A stretch of DNA of 64,000 nucleotides, from positions 1 to 64,000 of the forward strand of contig DOEC01000021.1 in the NCBI GenBank assembly GCA_003524085.1, written 5' to 3'. A program made the translations under genes and the position numbers. Of this stretch, positions 36,933 to 45,960 are shown piece after piece. The notes below the pieces were generated by a model. It searched no databases. It was not told where the DNA came from and saw only the letters and a list, made by a program, of their open reading frames with translations. Position 1 is the first letter of the stretch. The number at the start of each line of letters is the position of its first letter. This DNA is from Bacillota bacterium. GTDB taxonomy: Bacteria > Bacillota_I > Bacilli_A > RF39 > UBA660.

Positions 36933-36952
36933 TAGAATATTAATATATTCTA
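36933..36952. repeat. Palindrome TAGAATAT-N4-ATATTCTA
   Basis: Perfect eight-base arms with a TAAT centre, about 80 bases upstream of the broken surface-protein gene; possibly its operator. Confidence 0.5.
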
Positions 36953-37030
36953 GTTGTTTTAGTTTACTTTTATATGGATAGAATAACTCTTCTCATTTTT
37001 TCGTGTCTTAAAAAGAAAGGAAGATGTAAC

Positions 37031-37340
37031 ATACAAAGAAAACAATTAACACTTGTAATAGTAAGCTTACTTGTAGTAGTACTTAGTGTATCACTAGCTT
37101 ACTTTACAATACAAATAATAGGAAAGGGGAAAACTGTAGATGTAAGTAGTGCAAACTTACAAATAGTATTAGATATGCTTGAGTATTTGTTGTAGGCGAC
37201 TTGTTAATCCTGATGAATTATCGAGTGAAACTGTAACTGGTTGGGCTATAATAAGTACAGTTATATCACTAAATTCAGATGTAGTTTGGTCTAGTGGAGA
37301 CACAACAGCAACAAACCCTTATGAAATCGTGCTAAATTAA
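37031..37340 (+). pseudogene. Internally deleted paralogue of the 5' surface protein
   Basis: The N-terminal part reads QRKQLTLVIVSLLVVVLSVS LAYFT..., a signal-anchor typical of this family, then GKTVDVSSANLQIV and a stop at 37195. After a frame change the C-terminal piece reads SETVTGWAIISTVISLNS, DVVWSSGDTTATNPYEIVLN and a stop at 37340, which aligns with the VISLKSCVIWAGGDGSSNNP ending of the gene at 1-1452. The middle and the variable region are gone. AAAGGAAG is followed seven bases later by ATA, not ATG. Confidence 0.75.
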
Positions 37341-37370
37341 AATAACAGTCGAGTGGCTGTTATTTTTCTT
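37339..37370. terminator. Bidirectional terminator before the HIT gene end
   Basis: AAAATAACAG and CTGTTATTTT form a ten-base stem around TCGAGTGG, with T/A runs on either side; it can end both convergent units. Confidence 0.8.
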
Positions 37371-37731
37371 TTGTGATAAGCTTATACATTTCTTCTACTG
37401 TTTTGTCTGGAACTATAGTGTATGTTGGTATTAAATGTAAGTGAAAATGTTTAATTTTTTCTGCTTCTCCATTATTTTGAACAAGTATAATACTTTCAGG
37501 ATTAAGTTTAGTCTCTAGTAATTTCTTTATATCTTTTGCCTTTTTAAGTATTTTAGTTAATAGTTCTATATCTATATCATCTAGATCTTTATAATGTTCT
37601 TTTGGTATTATTAAAGTGTGTCCTGGACTATTTGGAAATGCATCCATTATTACTTTTAAGTCATCATCTTCATAAAGAGTGTATGACGCTTGTTCTCCTT
37701 TTATTATGTTACAAAATAAGCAATCTTTCAT
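37360..37731 (-). CDS. HIT-family nucleotide hydrolase
   Basis: A 123-residue histidine-triad protein: CLFCNIIKGE at the N-terminus, PGHTLIIPKEHY, and the catalytic HFHLHLIP near residue 97. Such proteins hydrolyse nucleoside phosphoramidates or dinucleotide polyphosphates. AGGTGAAAG (minus strand) precedes the start. Single gene, convergent with the pseudogene. Confidence 0.9.
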   Translation of the reverse strand: MKDCLFCNIIKGEQASYTLYEDDDLKVIMDAFPNSPGHTLIIPKEHYKDLDDIDIELLTKILKKAKDIKKLLETKLNPESIILVQNNGEAEKIKHFHLHLIPTYTIVPDKTVEEMYKLITKEK

Positions 37732-37837
37732 TTTCTTTCACCTCTAAATTAATTATAAAAGAAAAAATGGTATTAATCAAGAGTAATAACTATACTAAAT
37801 AATTAGTTTTACATAGTATATAGTGTAGGTGATGTTT

Positions 37838-39037
37838 GTGAATGTAGATAAGTTTTTTCCTATGAAAAAGGAAGAATTAATATATTTTGATAATGCTGCG
37901 ACTACTTTTAAGCCTATACAAGTGATAAATAAAGAGATAGAGTATATGAGTATGTATACTGCCAATTCACATAGAGGAGACTATAATATTAGCTTTAAAG
38001 TTGATGATGAGATAGATAATACAAGAGAACTTGTCAAGAGTTTTATTAATGCTAGACATAAAGAAGAGATAATTTTTACTAGTAATACTACTGATAGTTT
38101 AAATTTAGTAGTTAATGGATACTTTAAGAATTATTTATGTAGTAATGACGAAGTAATTTTAAATAAAGCAGAACACGCTTCTAATATTTTACCATGGTTA
38201 ATGTTGAAAAAAAGTATTGGTTTTAAAATAAAGTATGCCGCTTTAGATAAAGATAATACTTTAAGTTTAGATAGTATAAAGAAGTGTATTACTAAGAATA
38301 CCAAGGTAATTAGTTTAGCTTATATTACAAATGTAATAGGTGATAAAAGGAATATTAAAGAGATAGTAAGTTATGCACATAAGCATGGTATTATAGTAGT
38401 TGTGGATGCAGCTCAGGCAATTGGACACATAAAAATTGATGTTAGAGATATGGACGCAGATATGCTCGCGTTTTCTGCTCATAAGATGTGTGGTCCGACT
38501 GGTGTTGGTGTTCTTTATGCTAAAAAAGAGTTACTAGATAAGATGTTGCCTGTTAATTTTGGCGGTGGAATGAATCTTAATTATCATGAAAGTGATATTA
38601 GTTTAGCAGAAATTCCTTATAGATTTGAAGCAGGTACTCCCAATATAAGTGGAATTATATCTTTTGGTGAAGCAATAAAGTTTTTGAATATGGTAGGGCT
38701 TGATAATATTGAGAGAATAGAAAAACACTTGAGAAAGTATTTGATTAATGAACTAAAAAAAATAGATTATGTTAAAGTTTATAATGAAGATATACTATCT
38801 AGCATCGTTTTAATTAACATTGATGGGATTACTTCAGGAGACTTAGGATTATACTTAAATACTCATGGTATATGTGTTAGAAGTGGAAAACATTGTACAA
38901 AGATGTTAAAAGATGAAAGTGGTTTTACTGATACGGTTAGAATAAGTTTATATTTTTATAATTCTTATGAAGAAATTGATAAGTTGGTGGAAGCTCTTAT
39001 GGATTACAAAGCTATTATGGAATTTGTAAATAAATAG
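37838..39037 (+). CDS. Cysteine desulfurase (SufS/Csd type)
   Basis: A 399-residue aminotransferase class V enzyme: YFDNAATT, SHRGDYNIS, HASNILPW, VDAAQAIGH, PLP-lysine in SAHKMCGP (~216), FEAGTPN and the catalytic Cys in RSGKHCT (~354). It transfers sulfur from cysteine for Fe-S or thio-modification. Sequence features place it with SufS rather than IscS, but no suf genes flank it. Start codon is uncertain: GTG 37838 has TAGGTG seven bases upstream; ATG 37832 is also in frame. Confidence 0.9.
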   Translation: MNVDKFFPMKKEELIYFDNAATTFKPIQVINKEIEYMSMYTANSHRGDYNISFKVDDEIDNTRELVKSFINARHKEEIIFTSNTTDSLNLVVNGYFKNYLCSNDEVILNKAEHASNILPWLMLKKSIGFKIKYAALDKDNTLSLDSIKKCITKNTKVISLAYITNVIGDKRNIKEIVSYAHKHGIIVVVDAAQAIGHIKIDVRDMDADMLAFSAHKMCGPTGVGVLYAKKELLDKMLPVNFGGGMNLNYHESDISLAEIPYRFEAGTPNISGIISFGEAIKFLNMVGLDNIERIEKHLRKYLINELKKIDYVKVYNEDILSSIVLINIDGITSGDLGLYLNTHGICVRSGKHCTKMLKDESGFTDTVRISLYFYNSYEEIDKLVEALMDYKAIMEFVNK

Positions 39038-39260
39038 AAATGGTACTATATATGGTACCAAGAGTGTTGAAAATATAAAAAAATGTTAATTTTTGCATTT
39101 TGTTGATAACTCCAGATTTTAATAATTTGGGTTATTTTTGTTTAATTTTTTAATTTTTTTCGTTTGAGTTTGTCAAAAAATATGGGTTAATTTTTAAAAT
39201 TGGTGCATTTGCATTAAAAAAAATAATGTGTTATAGTGTAGTCACGAAAGGAGGAAAAGC

Positions 39261-39623
39261 ATGATAAACAATGTGATTTTGTTAGGTCGTCTTACTAAAG
39301 ACCCAGAGCTTATTACTAGTGAAAAAGGAAATAAAAGACTAGTTATTAATTTAGCAGTTGATAGAGACTATAAAAATCAAGATGGTATTTATGAAACTGA
39401 TTTTGTAAGATGTGTCCTTTGGAATACGATAGCTGAGCATACCTGTGAATATTGTTCAAAAGGAGACACAGTAGGAATTAAGGGAAGAATACAAACTAGT
39501 AGTTATACTAAAGATGATACAAGAGAATATATAACAGAAGTTCTTGTAGAAAAACTAAGTTTTGTAATGTCAAAGAAAAATCCTGATAAAGTATTACAAC
39601 TAGAAGACGCTACTTTAGAATAA
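39261..39623 (+). CDS. Single-stranded DNA-binding protein, tail-less (SsbB-like)
   Basis: A 120-residue OB-fold protein: INNVILLGRLTKDPEL, FVRCVLWNTIAEHTCEYCSK, KGRIQTSSY and an EVLVEKLSF strand. The acidic tip (DDDIPF-like) that recruits partner proteins is absent; it ends LQLEDATLE. This resembles competence-type SsbB of Bacillus rather than the essential SsbA. AAAGGAGG precedes the ATG. It is monocistronic. Confidence 0.85.
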   Translation: MINNVILLGRLTKDPELITSEKGNKRLVINLAVDRDYKNQDGIYETDFVRCVLWNTIAEHTCEYCSKGDTVGIKGRIQTSSYTKDDTREYITEVLVEKLSFVMSKKNPDKVLQLEDATLE

Positions 39624-39662
39624 TATTCAAAGTTGTTTCTCTTTCCGTACTTCTACCTCTTA

Positions 39663-39706
39663 TATCATAACTAAATCCACCTGAATATTTGGCTTAAGTT
39701 ATGATA
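39663..39706. repeat. Ten-base inverted repeat between ssb and pdp
   Basis: TATCATAACT (39663-39672) and AGTTATGATA (39697-39706) are perfectly complementary, with a 24-base loop containing CCA...TGG. No T-run follows. It may be a leader RNA element or operator of the pdp gene. Confidence 0.55.
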
Positions 39707-39744
39707 GTAATTATCTAATATAGATTACCCCCACTAAAAATCTG

Positions 39745-39772
39745 TTGACAAACCGCATATTTATTATATAAT
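39745..39772 (+). promoter_or_regulatory. Promoter of the pyrimidine nucleoside phosphorylase gene
   Basis: TTGACA (39745-39750), 16 bases, TATAAT (39767-39772), about 75 bases before the start codon. Confidence 0.7.
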
Positions 39773-39849
39773 TAATATGTAGTAAATAAAAATATTAATT
39801 AGAAAAGTTAAAGTTATAATAATTCAAATCTTTTAAGAGAGGTGGAAGT

Positions 39850-41130
39850 ATGGAAGGAGAAACAACAATTTTAAATAAGATAGAGAATAATAAAAGACTA
39901 ACAAAAGAGGAAATAGCATTTATGGTAAATGGTTTTCTTGATAAAAGCGTTAGCGAAAACGTTATGAGTAAGTTTTTGTTACTAGTTAAAGAGAAAGGTT
40001 TAAGTTATAAAGAAACGTTTTATTTAACAGACGCGATGATTAAAAGTGGAGAGGTGCTTGATTTAAGCGATATAAATAAGGTTGTGGTAGACAAGCATTC
40101 TACTGGTGGAGTTGGAGATAAAGTAACTTTTTTAGTAAGTCCAATTGTAAGCGCTTTAGGTATAGGTGTGATGAAAATGAGTGGTAGAAGTTTAGGGTTT
40201 ACAGGAGGAACTATTGATAAGTTAGAAAGCATTCCCGGTTATAGAGTAAAAATAACTAATGAAGAGTTTCGTAATAATGTAAATAATGTTGGTGTTAGTG
40301 TAATTAGTCAAACAAGTGCACTTGCTCCCGCTGATAAAAAAATATATGCTTTAAGAGACGAGATAGGTGCAGTTGAAAGTATTCCTTTAATTGCTAGTAG
40401 CATAATGAGTAAGAAGATAGCTTCAGGTGCAAAATATATAGTTATTGACCTTAAAGTTGGAAAAGGTGCGTTTATGAAGAACGTTAAAGACGCTAAGATT
40501 TTGGCTAAGTATATGATTAAAATAGGAAAGTATTTTGATAGAAAAGTAGTTTGTGTATTAACTCGTATGGACTCTCCACTAGGTTATACTGTAGGAAATG
40601 CAATTGAAGTAAAGGAAGCGATAGAGTTTTTTGATGGTAAACAAGAAAAAAGACTTTTAGAGTTAGTTACTACTATTTCAAGTTATATGGTTAGTTTAGG
40701 TGCTAATGTAAGCTATAAGATAGCAAGAAAGCAAGTGATTGAAGTAATAAAGAATGGTAAAGCTAAAGAAAAGTTTTATGAGTGGATAAGTAATCAAGGT
40801 GGAGACTTAAGTAGTGTAGTGTTAAGTGAAAATAAAGCTATTGTAAAGTCTAAAGAGAGTGGTTACATTAGTGAAATTAAACCTTTAGAAATAGCAGAGT
40901 TAGTAAGTAGCTTGGGCGCTGGACGTGTTAAAAAAGAAGACAATATCGATTTATCTGTAGGTGTAAGGCTATTTAAAACTTTATATGATAAAGTGGAAAT
41001 AGGAGACATAATTGGAGAGATATATTATAAAGATTATGTAAATGGTATGGAAAGCAAACTAGCTAATTCTATTAAAATATCTAGTATTAAAACTAAAGAA
41101 AAGGACATAGTAATAGGTGTAATAAAGTGA
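39850..41130 (+). CDS. pdp: Pyrimidine-nucleoside phosphorylase (thymidine/uridine)
   Basis: A 426-residue protein of the thymidine phosphorylase/anthranilate phosphoribosyltransferase fold. VVDKHSTGGVGDKVTFLVSP and KMSGRSLGFTGGTIDKLESI carry the phosphate and pyrimidine-binding signatures, and SIMSKKIASGAKYIVIDLKV is also conserved. It cleaves pyrimidine nucleosides with phosphate to base and (deoxy)ribose-1-phosphate for salvage or carbon use. GAGAGGTGG precedes the ATG. The next gene starts at its end. Confidence 0.92.
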   Translation: MEGETTILNKIENNKRLTKEEIAFMVNGFLDKSVSENVMSKFLLLVKEKGLSYKETFYLTDAMIKSGEVLDLSDINKVVVDKHSTGGVGDKVTFLVSPIVSALGIGVMKMSGRSLGFTGGTIDKLESIPGYRVKITNEEFRNNVNNVGVSVISQTSALAPADKKIYALRDEIGAVESIPLIASSIMSKKIASGAKYIVIDLKVGKGAFMKNVKDAKILAKYMIKIGKYFDRKVVCVLTRMDSPLGYTVGNAIEVKEAIEFFDGKQEKRLLELVTTISSYMVSLGANVSYKIARKQVIEVIKNGKAKEKFYEWISNQGGDLSSVVLSENKAIVKSKESGYISEIKPLEIAELVSSLGAGRVKKEDNIDLSVGVRLFKTLYDKVEIGDIIGEIYYKDYVNGMESKLANSIKISSIKTKEKDIVIGVIK

Positions 41131-41139
41131 GTGATACTT

Positions 41140-41868
41140 ATGAAGAAAAGTTTAAGCTTATTATTAACCTTTTTTCTTTTTACTATAAAATTAAATGCGA
41201 TAGAAAATATCAGTATTAATAGAGAAACACTTGTGCCTGATTTTAGTAAAGAAACACGTGTTTATAATGTTTATGTGCTTTCTAGTACTGAGATAATAAC
41301 AATAAATGCTACTGGTGAGGAAAACGAATTAATTACAGGTACTGGGAGTAAAAGTTTAAAAAAAGGGTTAAATGTTTTTGAAATTAATTCATATATTAAT
41401 GATATTTTGACTGAAAGTTATACTTTGAATATCACTAGGGGAGAAGACGTATTTGACAATGAAACTTCTAGATTAGAAGACCTAAGTATTACTGGATATA
41501 ATATTGATTTTAAAAGTGATAACTTTAATTATGAAATAAGTTTAAATAAAATGGAAGACGAAAACTTGGAAGTAATTTATAAAGTAAGTAATCCTAAAAT
41601 GAATGTTAAGGTAAACGAAACAGGTGACTTAATTACAATAAAAGTGATAAGTGAAAATAAAAAGAATGAAAGTGTTTATAAGGTTAAGATTAACAAGGAA
41701 GTTAAGGTAAATGCAGTAGCTTTAAAGAGTAGTTTCTTTGATAAGAAAAAGTTTGATAACTTTGAACTTAAAATAATTAGAATTTCTATAATCTCAGTAG
41801 TATTTATTATAATGAGTATTTTATTTTATTTGATTTTTGTTAAGTATAAAAAGAAAAAGAACTTTTAA
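41140..41868 (+). CDS. Secreted/membrane protein with cadherin-like beta-sandwich domains
   Basis: A 242-residue protein: signal peptide (KKSLSLLLTFFLFTIKLNA), two repeats of the cadherin-like beta-sandwich type (FSKETRVYNVYVLSSTEIIT ... YTLNITR; DFKSDNFNYEISLNKME ... YKVKINKE), and a C-terminal transmembrane helix with a Lys-rich tail. Likely a surface adhesion or structural protein held in the membrane. It overlaps the pdp region and converges with the next gene by four bases. Confidence 0.7.
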   Translation: MKKSLSLLLTFFLFTIKLNAIENISINRETLVPDFSKETRVYNVYVLSSTEIITINATGEENELITGTGSKSLKKGLNVFEINSYINDILTESYTLNITRGEDVFDNETSRLEDLSITGYNIDFKSDNFNYEISLNKMEDENLEVIYKVSNPKMNVKVNETGDLITIKVISENKKNESVYKVKINKEVKVNAVALKSSFFDKKKFDNFELKIIRISIISVVFIIMSILFYLIFVKYKKKKNF

Positions 41869-42836
41869 TAAAGTCCCTTATATTTAACATAGTATTCTTC
41901 AAATGTTAAGTTCTCATTTTTTATGATAGTTGCAACTTCAACTCCAACATATCTATAGTGCCATGGCTCATATGTGTAACCAGTCATATATACTTTGTCT
42001 TTTTTGTATCTTAAGATGTAACCATATTTATGTGCATTTTCATTAAGCCATTTAAATTGTTCAGTGTTTTCAAAGGCCTCACTAAGAGTACCATCTACAC
42101 TTAAGTCCATTGCTAGCCCAGTTTGGTGTTCACTATGGTTTGGTCTTGCACTATAAGTATCAGCTTCCTTTACACCATCCACGCTAACATACCAATCATA
42201 TAAATTCTTTTGTCTTGTTTCGCTTCTGTATCCACTTTGAAGTATGATTTTAAGGCCTTCATTTCTTAAATCGCTTACCATTTTTTTCATCGCGTCAGCT
42301 GCCTCTTGTGTCATTTTTTGTCCTTCAATATTTACAAGAGTTTTTGGTTCAATTCCACTAGGAAGAGCATAGAACTTATTTACTAAAACTAAAGTATCGT
42401 ATGGGTCAGCTATTTCTTTGATATCTGTATAGAACTCTTTATCTAAGCTTGTGTTTACGTTCATTACAACTGTTTCAATATTGCTTTCTTTACTGAAGTA
42501 ATTTTCGTATCTTTCTAAGTTTTCTATGTGGAAATACTTGATATTTGATAGTTCACTTAAATGTGAATGTTTTTTGTTTATTTTCATAACATCTTGTTTA
42601 CTTAGGTTTTTAGAAATATTACTTATTTCATCTTTTGTGTATCCAAGTTTTTCAAGGTGGCTTACAACTTCATCAGTTTCTTTCTTAGTGTTAGTAGTAT
42701 TAGTTGGTGTTTTTGTATCCTCATCACTATAATTTAACCTGTGGTTTAGATATACAACTCCAAAAGCAATGAAACCAATTATAACAATTAGTAAAAATAG
42801 GTTACCATAATTTATTTTTATTTTTTTCTTTTTCAT
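41865..42836 (-). CDS. VanY/LdcB-type carboxypeptidase
   Basis: A 323-residue protein: N-terminal transmembrane anchor, a linker, and an LAS-type peptidase domain with SGYRSETRQ, SEHQTGLAMDLS (Zn His/Asp) and EPWHYRYVG (Zn His). It trims D-Ala from peptidoglycan stem peptides outside the membrane. On the minus strand AGGAG is nine bases from ATG 42836; the ATG at 42845 abuts the site. Confidence 0.9.
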   Translation of the reverse strand: MKKKKIKINYGNLFLLIVIIGFIAFGVVYLNHRLNYSDEDTKTPTNTTNTKKETDEVVSHLEKLGYTKDEISNISKNLSKQDVMKINKKHSHLSELSNIKYFHIENLERYENYFSKESNIETVVMNVNTSLDKEFYTDIKEIADPYDTLVLVNKFYALPSGIEPKTLVNIEGQKMTQEAADAMKKMVSDLRNEGLKIILQSGYRSETRQKNLYDWYVSVDGVKEADTYSARPNHSEHQTGLAMDLSVDGTLSEAFENTEQFKWLNENAHKYGYILRYKKDKVYMTGYTYEPWHYRYVGVEVATIIKNENLTFEEYYVKYKGLY

Positions 42837-42958
42837 ATAAAACATCTCCTGATATAATTATATCACTTTTTATATGCTTTATGATATAGTAAATTTAAAT
42901 TTTTGTAAATGTTGACTTCATAATAGTTTTTCTTTATAATGAATATAGGTGGTTAATT

Positions 42959-43594
42959 GTGAAGTTAGAGTTTTTGGTAAGGGATAAAGACATGGTTAAA
43001 ATGCTTATGTTAAATGAAGTGGAGTATTTTTATAATTCGCATTTATTTGATTTACTTAAAAAAGAAGCATTAATGGATGGAGATAATAAAACAAGTAATA
43101 TGTTTTATAAGTATGTTAGTAATGTCAAAGATATAGTGAATGGTAGTATTGTTGAGAAAATTGATGGTAGTTTATGTGAGATTTATTTGGGATTAAATGA
43201 TAATAGTCAAAGACATGGATTTAAAATTGAACCGTTTGAATTATCTTTGGGAGAGAAAAGAAATGTTATATTAAAGTATGTTTATAAGAAAAGTAATAAG
43301 AAACTTTTAACAGATGGAGTAAACAATATAGTTGTTATGGATACTCATTATGATGGGGAAAACTATATTAGTGAAGAAGTAGTTAGGTTAAACAAAGAAC
43401 TAAGCTCATTTTATTACTTTGAAAGAGGTATGTTTGATAAAGTGGATTTTGACTATATAGATAGTAAATTTTTGAAAATCAGGAAAATAGCAATGTTCAA
43501 TTATAGTGATTTAATGGATTTGTTAGAAGAGGAAAGATTAGAAAGAAGACTTACTGCTGACAAAGAAATTCTAAGAAAAGTAATGAAAAGATAA
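42959..43594 (+). CDS. Hypothetical protein, 211 aa
   Basis: Not recognised. Soluble, acidic, with no signal or membrane helix; contains a beta-rich middle (GSIVEKIDGSLCEIYLG) and a Glu/Arg-rich helical C-terminus. Starts at GTG with TAGGTGG upstream. It lies just before the tRNA-Gly promoter. Confidence 0.55.
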   Translation: MKLEFLVRDKDMVKMLMLNEVEYFYNSHLFDLLKKEALMDGDNKTSNMFYKYVSNVKDIVNGSIVEKIDGSLCEIYLGLNDNSQRHGFKIEPFELSLGEKRNVILKYVYKKSNKKLLTDGVNNIVVMDTHYDGENYISEEVVRLNKELSSFYYFERGMFDKVDFDYIDSKFLKIRKIAMFNYSDLMDLLEEERLERRLTADKEILRKVMKR

Positions 43595-43602
43595 AAAAGG
43601 GC

Positions 43603-43631
43603 TTGACTTAACGAGATTTATTCTGTATAAT
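43603..43631 (+). promoter_or_regulatory. Promoter of tRNA-Gly
   Basis: TTGACT (43603-43608), 17 bases, TATAAT (43626-43631), about 20 bases before the tRNA. Confidence 0.8.
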
Positions 43632-43651
43632 TGTAAATGTCGTTAAGAAGT

Positions 43652-43725
43652 GCAGATGTAGTTTAATGGTAGAACTTCAGCCTTCCAAGCTGCTAACGTG
43701 GGTTCGATTCCCATCATCTGCTCCA
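43652..43725 (+). tRNA. tRNA-Gly (anticodon TCC)
   Basis: Acceptor GCAGATG pairs with CATCTGC; the anticodon stem CAGC/GCTG closes loop CTTCCAA (anticodon TCC); T arm GTGGGTTCGATTCCCAT; the CCA end is encoded. A decayed integrative element follows, which suggests it served as an integration site. Confidence 0.95.
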
Positions 43726-43765
43726 GAAGCAAAAATCGTCGCACCAAAGCGAGTTAATGATTAAG

Positions 43766-43790
43766 TCAATCAGAGATGATTGATTTTTTT
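43766..43790 (+). terminator. Terminator after tRNA-Gly
   Basis: TCAATCA and TGATTGA pair around GAGA with seven T's following. Confidence 0.8.
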
Positions 43791-43818
43791 GTCGTTTAAG
43801 AAAGGTGTTGATGATATT

Positions 43819-44086
43819 ATGATAAAAATAATCAAACAAAAAATGGTTTTAGTATCTTCTCCAATGAAAAGAAAACAAGTAAATAAATATTTAGATTATT
43901 TAAAAGAATATTTTGAAATTGTAGAACTGAAAATGGTATGGGGCAGTATTCGACTCTGCAATACCAGATAATTATGAACTATTAAAGGTAATACTAATAA
44001 TAGATATTAATTCTTTTAAAGGCAAAGATATTACATTTGGATTGGTATTTAGACCTACTATTAAAGAGATAATTAATGAAAAATAA
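43819..44086 (+). pseudogene. Frameshifted small gene of unknown family
   Basis: From ATG 43819 the frame reads MIKIIKQKMVLVSSPMKRKQ ... LKEYFEIVELKMVWGS; it continues after a one-base shift as YGAVFDSAIPDNYELLKVIL, IIDINSFKGKDITFGLVFRP and TIKEIINEK to a TAA at 44086. AAAGGTG precedes the start. The length is one base over a multiple of three. The protein is not recognised; it lies between tRNA-Gly and fic in what looks like element debris. Confidence 0.6.
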
Positions 44087-44180
44087 TAAGCAGGATAAAG
44101 AGAATGATAGCACTATAAATCCTTTATTTATAAAAGATAAATTAGTGTGGTGATATCAATTTCTTTATCCTGTTTAATAG

Positions 44181-45149
44181 TTATTTTAGTATTTGCCAAT
44201 ATCCTGCTTTGTCAGAACCAATTCTTTCAATTATTAAATTATCTATTAATATTTTAAAATTCCTTTTAATGGTTCTTACATTAACATTAGTTATATTAGC
44301 TATTTCATTTTGTGTAATTCTATTATTATTTGCTATTAGTTCTATAATTTTATTTTGAATATCATTACAAACAAAATTACTATTTTTTATCAATTTATCT
44401 AATGATGAATTAATTGTCTGTAAAATAAACTTTATAAATACATTTGCATTTCCATTATTATGACATTCTGCTATAGCTAAGTAGTAGTTTTCTTGATTTA
44501 AATATATTTCCTCTTCTAGTGGTATAAATTCAAAATTTTTATCATAATTTATTAGCATTAATGTTACCCAAAATCTAGCACATCTTCCGTTTCCATCTGA
44601 AAAAGGATGAATAAAAACAAAATAATAATGAAAAATTGCAGATAAAATAATAATATTTAAATCACTACTACTTATATATTCAAATAAACTTTTCATTAAA
44701 GATGGAACTAAAATGGATTCAGGAGCCATATATATTATTTCATCTTCTCTTTTTACTCCTTCACCATGATTTCTATAATTACCATTATCTTCATCAAAGT
44801 ATTTCATCATTAACCCGTGTAGCTTTAATAAATCATTTTCACTTTTATAATTATATTCATTTATATGATTATATGCTTCAATTGCATTTTTTACTTCTTG
44901 TACTTCATCTTTTTTACCTAATATTAGTTTATTTTCTGATATACTTTCTACATCAAATAAAGATAACGAATTAGCTTCAATTGCAAGTGAAGAATGAATT
45001 GACCTTATTTTAGATTTTGAGATCATATATTTTCTTTTTTGTTTATCATTGACATTTATATTTTTAAGTTTAACATTTATATCATTTAATATATTATTCA
45101 TTTTATTGTCAATAAAAAACACTGGTTTTATTTCATCAAATAATTTCAC
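44181..45149 (-). CDS. Fic-domain protein with C-terminal winged helix
   Basis: A 322-residue protein. The Fic catalytic motif HPFSDGNGR is at 181-189, so AMP or another nucleotide transfer to a hydroxyl is expected. An inhibitory-helix-like SLAIEA lies at 54-59, N-terminal to the core as in class II Fic proteins, but the residue after Glu is Ala instead of Gly/Asn. The last ~60 residues form a winged helix (RITQNEIANITNVNVRTIKR). It resembles the large family of Fic/DOC plus HTH proteins in mobile elements. Upstream are two 12-bp direct repeats. Confidence 0.88.
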   Translation of the reverse strand: MKLFDEIKPVFFIDNKMNNILNDINVKLKNINVNDKQKRKYMISKSKIRSIHSSLAIEANSLSLFDVESISENKLILGKKDEVQEVKNAIEAYNHINEYNYKSENDLLKLHGLMMKYFDEDNGNYRNHGEGVKREDEIIYMAPESILVPSLMKSLFEYISSSDLNIIILSAIFHYYFVFIHPFSDGNGRCARFWVTLMLINYDKNFEFIPLEEEIYLNQENYYLAIAECHNNGNANVFIKFILQTINSSLDKLIKNSNFVCNDIQNKIIELIANNNRITQNEIANITNVNVRTIKRNFKILIDNLIIERIGSDKAGYWQILK

Positions 45150-45184
45150 CTATATCACTCCTCATACTAATATAAGTATACCAC

Positions 45185-45208
45185 AAATGTCACTGTAAAT
45201 GTCACTGT
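45185..45208. repeat. 12-bp direct repeat upstream of fic
   Basis: AAATGTCACTGT occurs twice in direct succession (45185-45196, 45197-45208), 36 bases before the fic start. It may be an operator for the winged-helix domain of the Fic protein itself. Confidence 0.55.
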
Positions 45209-45351
45209 ATTTATATTTTTTGTACTATATTCGTATTTTCATGGTATACTTATATCAGTTAGTAGTTTATTACTACCTATTATATAGAAGAATAAAGGTT
45301 GTCCGACTTCAACCTTTATGGCTCCAAATTAGGTAAAATCTCAGTGAGTTT

Positions 45352-45960
45352 TTATAAATAATGATAATAGGTTTGTGGAAAATCGTTTGAAACAGAGAGT
45401 TTTGTAAACTCTTTTTTTTGTTCTAAAGAAGTATGAGTATACACATCCAAAGTAGTTGAAACCCTAGAGTGCCCAAGTCTTCTTGAAACTTCATTTATTA
45501 TAATACCTTCAGTTAAAGCATGGTTGCATTTATGTCTAAACTGATGTAACGTTATAGTTTTCAAGTTGGCTTTTTTACATGCACTTAGTTTTCTTTGGTT
45601 AATAGAAGTAGGACTTAAAGGTTTAACTCCTTTAAAAAGAAATAAATTTCCATCTCCTTTCTTATAATTTTTAATTATTTTTTTAAATCTTTTACTAGAA
45701 ATCTATCTATTTTGACTTTACGCATACTTGAAAAAGCTTTTGAAGTACCAATTTCACGTTTTTTGTGTGAAGATATAGTTTTAGTTATATTAATGTAATT
45801 GCCTTTTAAATCACTTGTTTTAATTCTATAGCCTCGCCTTGTCTTAAACCAGTGTAAAACATCAAGTTGAAAAATTCACGGTAAACTGGTTTTTCTATAT
45901 ACTTTATAAATTTATTAAATTCTTTAATGTATAAAAGTCAGTTTTATTTTCTTCAGATGA
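45352..45960 (-). pseudogene. Decayed tyrosine recombinase/integrase
   Basis: On the minus strand fragments line up as a Tn916-type integrase: IKEFNKFIKYIEKPVYREF, FNLMFYTGLRQGEAIELK; a shift; TSDLKGNYINITKTISSHKK, REIGTSKAFSSMRKVKIDRF; a stop in a poly-A tract; and finally HQFRHKCNH, LGHSRVSTTLDVYTH. The catalytic R...HxxR...H/Y pattern is visible across frames, and the N-terminal arm-binding part is lost. The only open frame left is 45352-45564. Confidence 0.85.

Noticed and set aside
45280..45345. tRNA fragment or att site near the integrase
   Set aside because: The AAAGGTTG...CAACCTTT hairpin and GGCTCCA have no full match to the tRNA-Gly 3' end.
45352..45564. A 70-aa integrase as a real gene
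   Set aside because: It is only the C-terminal piece of a frameshifted tyrosine recombinase.
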